A stretch of DNA of 64,000 bases, taken from Pseudomonadota bacterium (lineage in GTDB: Bacteria; Pseudomonadota; Alphaproteobacteria; Rhizobiales; Aestuariivirgaceae). Shown here one piece after another: positions 58,324 to 64,000 of this stretch. The notes under the pieces were generated by a model that had not been told where the DNA came from, did not search any database, and saw only the letters and a list, made by a program, of their open reading frames with translations. The translations under genes and the position numbers were made by a program. Position 1 is the first letter of the stretch, and each line of letters starts with the position of its first letter. Where the stretch lies: NCBI GenBank assembly GCA_020161855.1, contig JAIUNJ010000004.1:186001-250000 (forward strand), given 5' to 3'.

Positions 58324-59405
58324 TGTCGGCTGGCGCACTTCCGCCGGGCTCGGTGATCGGAGTTCTGGGTGGCGGGCAACTGGGCCGCATGCTGGCGCTT
58401 GCTGCGGGGCAGCTCGGCCTCAAGTGTCATGTCTTTTCTCCGGCGGGTGACAATCCGGCTTTTCAGGTGAGTGACGCACACACCATCGCAGACTATGGCG
58501 ACGAGCAGGCCCTGCTGCGCTTTGCCCAAGCCGTTGATGCCGTAACCTATGAGTTCGAGAATGTGCCGGTCGAGGCTGTGCATCTCCTGGAAAAGCACGT
58601 GCCGGTGCGCCCCGGATCGAAGGCCCTGGCGGTGGCGCAGGACCGTCTCAACGAAAAGCGCATGGCCCGCGATCTCGGAGCCATGACGGCCGAGTTCGCA
58701 GCAGTGAACAGTGAGAGCGAACTGAAGGCGGCCGTTGCACAGATCGGCCTTCCAGCGATTCTCAAGACCACGCGCATGGGCTACGACGGCAAAGGCCAGT
58801 TCAAGCTCACGCAGGAGGCCGATGTCGCCGCCGCATGGGCCGCCATGAAGGGCGCTCCGTCCATCCTCGAGTCGTTCATCAGCTTTGAGCGGGAGATTTC
58901 CGTCATTGCCGCCCGCGGGCTTGATGGCCGCATGGCGGCTTTCGATGTCACGGAAAACGTCCACCGCCACCACATCCTGCACACCTCGACAGTGCCTGCC
59001 GCCGTCTCCGGCGAGCTGTCTGCGGAGGCTGTCTTCCTCGCCCAGCGCATCCTTGAGACGCTGGACTATGTGGGGGTGATCGGCGTCGAGTTCTTTGCCG
59101 GGGAGGATGTGCTCTACGTCAATGAGATCGCCCCCCGCGTCCACAACTCCGGGCACTGGACCCAGGATGCCTGCACCGTGTCGCAGTTCGAACAGCATAT
59201 CCGGGCCGTGGCAGGCTGGCCGTTGGGAGTCACCCGGCGCCATTCCGACGTGGTCATGACCAACCTTCTGGGTGATGAAATCGGCCAGTGGCAGGCCCTT
59301 GCCGCCACCCCCGGGGTGGCCGTCCATGTCTATGGCAAGGCCGAGGCCCGCCCGGGCCGCAAGATGGGCCATTTCAACAGGGTCACCCCTCGACAGGGGG
59401 GGTGA
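58323..59405 (+). CDS. purK: N5-carboxyaminoimidazole ribonucleotide synthase PurK
   Basis: A 360-residue ATP-grasp ligase with the PurK start VIGVLGGGQLGRMLALAAG, ATP-binding LPAILKTTRMGYDGKGQ and NEIAPRVHNSGHWTQDAC. It makes N5-CAIR from AIR, bicarbonate and ATP. Coupled to purE by a shared TGATG. A terminator hairpin follows at 59431. Confidence 0.97.
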   Translation: MSAGALPPGSVIGVLGGGQLGRMLALAAGQLGLKCHVFSPAGDNPAFQVSDAHTIADYGDEQALLRFAQAVDAVTYEFENVPVEAVHLLEKHVPVRPGSKALAVAQDRLNEKRMARDLGAMTAEFAAVNSESELKAAVAQIGLPAILKTTRMGYDGKGQFKLTQEADVAAAWAAMKGAPSILESFISFEREISVIAARGLDGRMAAFDVTENVHRHHILHTSTVPAAVSGELSAEAVFLAQRILETLDYVGVIGVEFFAGEDVLYVNEIAPRVHNSGHWTQDACTVSQFEQHIRAVAGWPLGVTRRHSDVVMTNLLGDEIGQWQALAATPGVAVHVYGKAEARPGRKMGHFNRVTPRQGG

Positions 59406-59430
59406 GCTATGCTATTGGCGCCCCACATTC

Positions 59431-59452
59431 CGGGCCCTTGAGGCCCGTTTTT
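59431..59452 (+). terminator. Factor-independent terminator after purEK
   Basis: CGGGCC and GGCCCG (59431-59436, 59442-59447) with a 5-base loop are followed directly by TTTTT. It separates purK from rpsU and would end the purEK transcript; it is also upstream of rpsU, so read-through from purEK would be reduced. Confidence 0.8.
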
Positions 59453-59494
59453 CTCATCTGACTTTGAAACAAACACTGAATTCGAGGTATCCGC

Positions 59495-59779
59495 TTGCAA
59501 GTCGTCGTTCGTGACAACAATGTTGATCAGGCCCTTAAAGTTCTGAAGAAGAAGATGCAGCGCGAAGGCATCTTCCGTGAAATGAAGCTCCGTGGCCATT
59601 TCGAGAAGCCGTCGGAGAAGAAGGCCCGCGAACAGGCAGAAGCCGTGCGCCGTGCGCGCAAGCTGGCCCGCAAGAAGCTGCAGCGCGAAGGCCTGCTGCC
59701 GGCCCCGAAGAAGATCGAGCGTCCGCGCCGTCCGGGCATGGGTGGTGGCGCGAGCCGGCCCCCCGCTCCAGCCGTCTAA
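59495..59779 (+). CDS. rpsU: Ribosomal protein bS21
   Basis: A 94-residue ribosomal protein: [20 protein letters not shown], then [20 protein letters not shown], a long basic helix and a Pro/Gly/Ala-rich tail typical of alphaproteobacterial S21. It assists initiation on the 30S subunit. The start is TTG at 59495 with GAGGTA eight bases ahead. A terminator follows its stop. Confidence 0.97.
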   Translation: MQVVVRDNNVDQALKVLKKKMQREGIFREMKLRGHFEKPSEKKAREQAEAVRRARKLARKKLQREGLLPAPKKIERPRRPGMGGGASRPPAPAV

Positions 59780-59802
59780 GCATCAGCTCACCTGAAGTTT
59801 CT

Positions 59803-59835
59803 AAGGCCGTGAAGGGCAACCTTCGCGGCCTTTTT
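59803..59835 (+). terminator. Factor-independent terminator after rpsU
   Basis: AAGGCCGTGAAGG at 59803-59815 pairs with CCTTCGCGGCCTT at 59820-59832 (one G-U pair, loop GCAA) and runs into a T-tract. It ends the rpsU transcript and lies before the tail of a convergent gene. Confidence 0.85.
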
Positions 59836-59849
59836 GATTCCCGGCCTGG

Positions 59850-60854
59850 TCAGGCGCAAAAGCCCTGAAGCGTGTCGAGCAGGGCGCTGTCGATGGGGAG
59901 CCCCTCCTTGCGCAGGCGCTTCTGGCTGGCCAGGCGCCGGTCATTGGGCATGCGTGCGTCCGGCTGCGAGATGATCGACCTGACGAGCGCCTTGATGCGC
60001 TTGTGGAAGAGGCCACCAGAGAAGGTGGCCGGGTTCAGGGCGATGAAGAATTGGCCGCAGTTGATCGGCTTTCCATTGTCCATGAATGAACCCATGTCCG
60101 GGCCGAGGGCAGAACCTGTGAGCGCCGCGCACATCACCTCGACAATGAGGCCCTGACCGAAGCCCTTGTAACCGCCCGCGGGCGCCATCGAGCCTGCAAG
60201 GCCCTGATCGGGATCCGTTGTCGGCTGTCCACGCGCATCAAGCGCCCAGCCCAGCGGAATGCTGCGGCCCTCGTCGCTGGCGCGCTTCACGGCCGTCCAG
60301 GCGACGGCAGAGGATGACTGGTCGATCAGGAAGGCGATCCTGCCCTTGCTGCCGGGCACGGCAAAGGACAGGGGATTGGTCCCGAGCACCGGCGTGGTGC
60401 CGCCCACGGGGGCGATGACCGGCATGGAGTTGGTGAAACCAAATGCCAGCAGACCCGCCTTGGCGAGTGTTCCTGTGTGATAGCCGAGGGTGGCGGCATT
60501 GTAGGAATTGTGGACACCCAGGGCGGCGATACCGAATTTGCGCGCCGCCGGAATCAGGCGGGAGAATCCGGCCTCGATGGCGGGATGGGCAAAGCCGCGA
60601 TTGGCCTCGGCCAGAAAGGACACGGGCGAAAGCGCCTTCACCTTCGGCCTGGCCTTGCCGTCGACCTTCCCCGACTGCACATGGGCGCAATAATACTGGA
60701 GCCAGTAGAAGCCATGGCCTTCAAGGCCGGAGAGCTCGGTGTCGAGAATGGCCTCGGTGAAGTAGCGGGCGTTGGCGGCGGAGGTTCCGGCCCCGGTCAA
60801 TGCGCTTAAGATCAGTTTGCGGGCCTTGGCTGGCGTGAGGCGTATCGTGGTCAT
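59850..60854 (-). CDS. Ldh_2-family (malate/lactate-type) NAD(P) dehydrogenase
   Basis: A 334-residue member of the Ldh_2 family: catalytic-type His in LSGLEGHGFYW, then VIAPVGGTTPVLGTNPLSFA and PAGGYKGFGQGLIVEVM. Where many relatives have NSxHFG the sequence reads VHNSYNAATLGYH, so the second His is missing or moved. Relatives include ureidoglycolate, sulfolactate and delta-1-pyrroline-2-carboxylate enzymes. It is divergent from an N-methylproline-demethylase-like gene, so a proline-type keto-imine substrate is possible. ATG 60854 is preferred over a longer frame to 60914. Confidence 0.8.
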   Translation of the reverse strand: MTTIRLTPAKARKLILSALTGAGTSAANARYFTEAILDTELSGLEGHGFYWLQYYCAHVQSGKVDGKARPKVKALSPVSFLAEANRGFAHPAIEAGFSRLIPAARKFGIAALGVHNSYNAATLGYHTGTLAKAGLLAFGFTNSMPVIAPVGGTTPVLGTNPLSFAVPGSKGRIAFLIDQSSSAVAWTAVKRASDEGRSIPLGWALDARGQPTTDPDQGLAGSMAPAGGYKGFGQGLIVEVMCAALTGSALGPDMGSFMDNGKPINCGQFFIALNPATFSGGLFHKRIKALVRSIISQPDARMPNDRRLASQKRLRKEGLPIDSALLDTLQGFCA

Positions 60855-60974
60855 GTCCGGAAGCGAAACATGGCACCCGCTTCCCGTCAACGGCAGGTGT
60901 GAATTGCGTCGCACCTGCTGGCGCGCGGCCTTACAGGCGGGCTAGTGTTGCTGGCTCAAACCCGGAAGGCCTTG

Positions 60975-63023
60975 ATGACCAGCAACGATCCGCTCCTGCA
61001 GCCCTACAAGCTCAAGCATCTGACGCTGCGCAACCGGATCATGACCACCTCCCACGAACCGGCCTATCCGGAAGACGGAATGCCGAAGGACCGCTACCGC
61101 GCCTATCACGCGGAGCGCTGCAAGGGCGGCATTGCCCTGACGATGACGGCGGGTTCGGCCACGGTGTCCCGCGACTCGCCGCCCGCCTTCAACAACATCC
61201 TCGCCTACAAGGACGAAGTCGTTGGCTGGATGAAGAAGCTCGCCGACGAATGCCACGGCCATGGCGCGGCCGTGATGATCCAACTCACCCACCTGGGCCG
61301 GCGCACCGGCTGGCACAAGGGCGACTGGCTTCCGGTCGTGGCGCCATCGCATAACCGCGAACCGGCGCATCGGGCCTTTCCCAAGAAGATCGAGGATTGG
61401 GATATCGAGCGCATCCTCAAGGACTATGCCGACGCCGCCGAGCGCATGAAGGCAGCGGGCCTCGATGGCATCGAGATCGAATGCTACGGGCATCTGCCGG
61501 ACCAGTTCATCTCGCCGCTGACCAATACGCTGGAACCGCCCTTTGGCGGCACTTTCGACGAGCGGCTGAAATTCACCTTCGACTGCCTGAAGGCGATCCG
61601 GGCGCGGGTCGGCAGCGAGTTCATCATCGGCATGCGTTACACGGCCGATGAAGTGACCGAAGGCGGCATCAGCAGGGCCGAGGGTCTCGAGATGTCGCGG
61701 CGCTTCAAGGCGTCGGGGCTTGTCGATTTCCTCAACATCATTCGCGGCCGCATCGACACGGATGCGGCCCTCACCGATGTGATACCGGTGCAGGGCATGA
61801 AGTCATCGCCCCATCTCGACTTCGCTGGCGAGATTCGCGAGCATGCGCGCTTTCCAACATTCCACGCGGCACGCATTCCGGATGTGGCGACAGCGCGCCA
61901 TGCCATTGCATCGGGCAAGCTCGACATGGTTGGCATGACCCGCGCCCACATGACCGACCCCCATATCGTGCGCAAGATCATGGAAGGCCGCGAGGATCAG
62001 ATCCGCCCCTGTGTCGGGGCAACCTATTGCCTTGATCGCATCTATCAGGGCGGCGAGGCCTATTGCATCCACAACCCGGCGACAGGCCGCGAAGTGACCA
62101 TGCCGCACATCATCCCCAAGGCGGAGCGGCAGCGCCGCGTCATCGTCGTTGGGGCAGGACCTGCGGGGCTTGAGGCCGCTCGCGTGGCGGGCGAGCGTGG
62201 CCATCAGGTGACGGTCTTCGAGGCGGCCAATGAGCCGGGCGGCCAGATCCGCCTGACGGCACGTTCAAAGCGGCGCAGCGAGATGATCGGCATCGTCGAC
62301 TGGCGCAAGAGCCAGTGCGACCGGCTCGGTGTTGCGTTCCATTTCAACACCTATGCCGAGCGGGCCCATGTCGACGAGGCCCTGGCAGGTGGTGACGGTA
62401 CCGTGATCATTGCCACGGGTGGCTTTCCGCACAAGAATGTCCTGAAGACCGGTGATGACCTCACCGTCACGGCCTGGGATATTCTTTCCGGTGATGTGAA
62501 GCCGGGCAGCAATGTCCTGCTCTATGACGATGCCGGTGATCACACCGCTTTGCAGGCCGCCGAGGTGATCGCGAAGTCGGGTGCAAAGCTTGAGATCATG
62601 ACGCCGGACCGTTCCTTCTCGCCGGATGTCATGGGCATGAATCTCGTGCCCTACATGCGCGAGCTGCAGAAGCTCGATACGACCTTCACCGTCACCTTCC
62701 GGCTAGAGGATGTGGTGCGCGAAGGAAACCAGCTTCGTGCTATCATCGGCAGCGACTATGGCGGCGTGCGCAAGGAAAGGCTCTTTGACCAGGTGGTGGT
62801 CAATCACGGCACCCGCCCGCTCGACGATCTCTATTTCGAACTCAAGCCTCTGTCCCGCAATCTGGGTGCCGTTGACTATGACGCGCTCATCAATGGCAGG
62901 CCGCAGGCCATGGCAAAGAATCCGGAGGGGCGTTTCGATCTCTATCGCATCGGCGATGCAGTATCGGCGCGGAACACCCATGCCGCGATCTATGATGCAC
63001 TGCGGTTGATGAAGGACATCTGA
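60975..63023 (+). CDS. TMADH/N-methylproline demethylase-like FMN/FAD oxidoreductase
   Basis: A 682-residue two-domain flavoenzyme: an old-yellow-enzyme TIM barrel (residues about 1-370, with MIQLTHLGRRTGW and GIEIECYGHLPDQF) and a C-terminal FAD/NAD-like domain (VIVVGAGPAGLEAARVAGER). Between them is an iron-sulfur-type segment. The four positions matching the trimethylamine dehydrogenase cysteines are Cys346, Ala349, Cys352 and Cys364; one ligand is replaced. The general pattern suggests demethylation of a methylated amine or N-methylproline. ATG 60975 follows GGAAGG; a GTG at 60945 is less likely. Confidence 0.85.
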   Translation: MTSNDPLLQPYKLKHLTLRNRIMTTSHEPAYPEDGMPKDRYRAYHAERCKGGIALTMTAGSATVSRDSPPAFNNILAYKDEVVGWMKKLADECHGHGAAVMIQLTHLGRRTGWHKGDWLPVVAPSHNREPAHRAFPKKIEDWDIERILKDYADAAERMKAAGLDGIEIECYGHLPDQFISPLTNTLEPPFGGTFDERLKFTFDCLKAIRARVGSEFIIGMRYTADEVTEGGISRAEGLEMSRRFKASGLVDFLNIIRGRIDTDAALTDVIPVQGMKSSPHLDFAGEIREHARFPTFHAARIPDVATARHAIASGKLDMVGMTRAHMTDPHIVRKIMEGREDQIRPCVGATYCLDRIYQGGEAYCIHNPATGREVTMPHIIPKAERQRRVIVVGAGPAGLEAARVAGERGHQVTVFEAANEPGGQIRLTARSKRRSEMIGIVDWRKSQCDRLGVAFHFNTYAERAHVDEALAGGDGTVIIATGGFPHKNVLKTGDDLTVTAWDILSGDVKPGSNVLLYDDAGDHTALQAAEVIAKSGAKLEIMTPDRSFSPDVMGMNLVPYMRELQKLDTTFTVTFRLEDVVREGNQLRAIIGSDYGGVRKERLFDQVVVNHGTRPLDDLYFELKPLSRNLGAVDYDALINGRPQAMAKNPEGRFDLYRIGDAVSARNTHAAIYDALRLMKDI

Positions 63024-63076
63024 GGCCTTGCGCGGCGACATGTGTCCGTTGCATCGTTGCCGCAGGGAGGACTTCA

Positions 63077-63535
63077 ATGCTCAAGAAACTTGATCCGCTG
63101 CTCAATGCGGATGTGCTCTATGTGCTGCGTGCCATGGGCCATGGCGACGACATCGTCATTTGCGACACGAATTTCCCGGCCGACTCGGTGGCCAAGCAGA
63201 CGGCCCATGGCAAGCTGCTGCGGATCGATGCGGACGCACCGCGCACAGCGCGTGCCATTCTCTCGCTGTATCCGCTCGACAGTTTTGTCGATGATGCCGC
63301 CCTCCGCATGGAGGTCGTGGGCAAGCCCAAGGAAGTGCCTGTCGTGCAGCAGGAGGTGCAGGCCGAGATCGACAAGGCCGAAGGCAAGTCCTGGCCACTG
63401 GGCGCGATTGAACGTTTCGCCTTTTATGAGCGGGCCAAGAAGGCCTATGCCGTCGTGCAAAGCCAGGAGCGCCGTTTCTACGGATGCTTCATCCTCAAGA
63501 AGGGCGTGATCCCGCCTGACGCGCAGCTGGGCTGA
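63077..63535 (+). CDS. RbsD/FucU family sugar mutarotase
   Basis: A 152-residue protein of the RbsD/FucU family: RAMGHGDDIVICDTNFPA with the catalytic His and Asp near the start and ERRFYGCFILKKGV at the end. It speeds interconversion of pyranose/furanose or alpha/beta forms of a sugar. It follows a GGGAGG ribosome site and lies five bases before a ribokinase-like gene, so the two likely process the same sugar. Confidence 0.92.
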   Translation: MLKKLDPLLNADVLYVLRAMGHGDDIVICDTNFPADSVAKQTAHGKLLRIDADAPRTARAILSLYPLDSFVDDAALRMEVVGKPKEVPVVQQEVQAEIDKAEGKSWPLGAIERFAFYERAKKAYAVVQSQERRFYGCFILKKGVIPPDAQLG

Positions 63536-63540
63536 GCATC

Positions 63541-64000
63541 ATGGCGAAGGCTGGCGTTTGCATCCTCGGCATCTATGTGGCGGACCTGGCATTCCGGGCC
63601 GACCGCCAACCCATCATGGGCGAAACGATCATGGGCACGTCCTTCGCCATGGGGCCGGGGGGGAAGGGCTCCAACCAGACCGTGGCGGCGGCGCGCGCGG
63701 GGGCGAAGGTCACCTTCATCAGCAAGCTCGGCAAGGATGACTTTGGCGACGCGGCACTCGCCATGTATGCCCGAGAAGGTGTTGCGGTGCGGGCGGAGCA
63801 GGTGAGCGACAACTCGACCGGGGCCGCCTACATCTTCGTGCAGAACAACACAGGTGCCAACGCCATCATTGTCGTGCCGGGTGCTGCGGGCACGATCAAC
63901 GTGGCGGATGTCGAACGCAATGCCGATGCCATCCGCGATGCTTCGGTTTTCATGACCCAGCTCGAACAGCCGATCCCTTCCGCCGTACGCGGGCTTGAGA
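63541..64000 (+). CDS. Ribokinase-like PfkB sugar kinase, N-terminal part (runs off the window)
   Basis: Visible from ATG 63541 to the window end, about 153 residues. It shows GPGGKGSNQTVAAARAGAKV (ribokinase substrate motif) and FISKLGKDDFGD. It is tightly linked to the RbsD/FucU gene. It probably phosphorylates ribose or a relative; the catalytic Asp motif lies beyond the window. Confidence 0.9.
   Translation, partial: MAKAGVCILGIYVADLAFRADRQPIMGETIMGTSFAMGPGGKGSNQTVAAARAGAKVTFISKLGKDDFGDAALAMYAREGVAVRAEQVSDNSTGAAYIFVQNNTGANAIIVVPGAAGTINVADVERNADAIRDASVFMTQLEQPIPSAVRGLE

Noticed and set aside
1-64000. CRISPR array, rRNA, tRNA, insertion sequence or prophage
   Set aside because: I saw no regularly spaced repeats, cloverleaf-like segments, transposase motifs or phage structural genes.

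Overview
The window is a gene-dense, roughly 62-63% GC chromosomal segment from an alphaproteobacterium, most likely Hyphomicrobiales (Rhizobiales). The order cycHJKL (ccmI-ccmE-ccmF-ccmH), degP, response regulator, histidine kinase, glnE is the rhizobial arrangement, and glxBCD-like (mgsABC) genes next to a type III glutamine synthetase also fit that order. About 58 protein genes are packed with short gaps, many ATGA/TGATG overlaps and no gene-free stretch above 300 bases. I saw no rRNA, tRNA, CRISPR array, transposase or prophage.

Layout. 1-551: start of a sarcosine oxidase beta gene leaving the window on the minus strand. 0.7-16.3 kb: core block of cytochrome c maturation, DegP protease, a two-component pair, GlnE, an EF-hand protein with an ECF sigma/anti-sigma/periplasmic sensor set, and aminopeptidase N. 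16.5-21.6 kb: a PAS histidine kinase, an MsrQ-like haem membrane protein, and a LysR/D-amino-acid dehydrogenase pair. 21.7-26.2 kb: a catabolic operon of flavin reductase, HpaB-family monooxygenase, RidA, DUF1028 and an 8-oxoguanine/hydroxyatrazine-type deaminase. 26.2-33.6 kb: two divergent operons (TetR, SDR, DUF993, TIM-barrel versus GMC oxidoreductase, CoA-transferase, enoyl-CoA hydratase) that share a perfect TetR-type operator. 33.6-35.5 kb: a KDG-type sugar kinase with two small unknown genes.

35.5-50.8 kb is the most coherent block: a complete N-methylglutamate pathway for methylamine or N-methyl-amine use. GmaS makes gamma-glutamylmethylamide, MgsABC converts it to N-methylglutamate, and the four-subunit MgdABCD oxidises the N-methyl group to a one-carbon unit. 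An XRE-cupin regulator sits at its head. Divergent from the regulator is an APC-type amine permease operon that encodes three small membrane proteins (95, 126 and 53 residues), one of them below usual gene-calling limits. This looks like a multi-component amine uptake system and is the best candidate here for something undescribed.

50.8-57.2 kb: a cytosine-deaminase-like amidohydrolase divergent from a BMP-type (nucleoside/base) ABC importer with a VOC protein. 57.3-59.8 kb: two head-to-head DUF465 proteins, purEK with an intrinsic terminator, and rpsU. 59.8-63 kb: an Ldh_2-family dehydrogenase divergent from a TMADH/N-methylproline-demethylase-like flavoenzyme. 63-64 kb: RbsD/FucU and the start of a ribokinase-like gene. 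The recurring theme is uptake and demethylation or deamination of small nitrogen compounds (methylated amines, sarcosine-type substrates, purine- or pyrimidine-like rings, D-amino acids) alongside nitrogen-assimilation control (GlnE). All functions are read from translated sequence and family knowledge; no database search was run.
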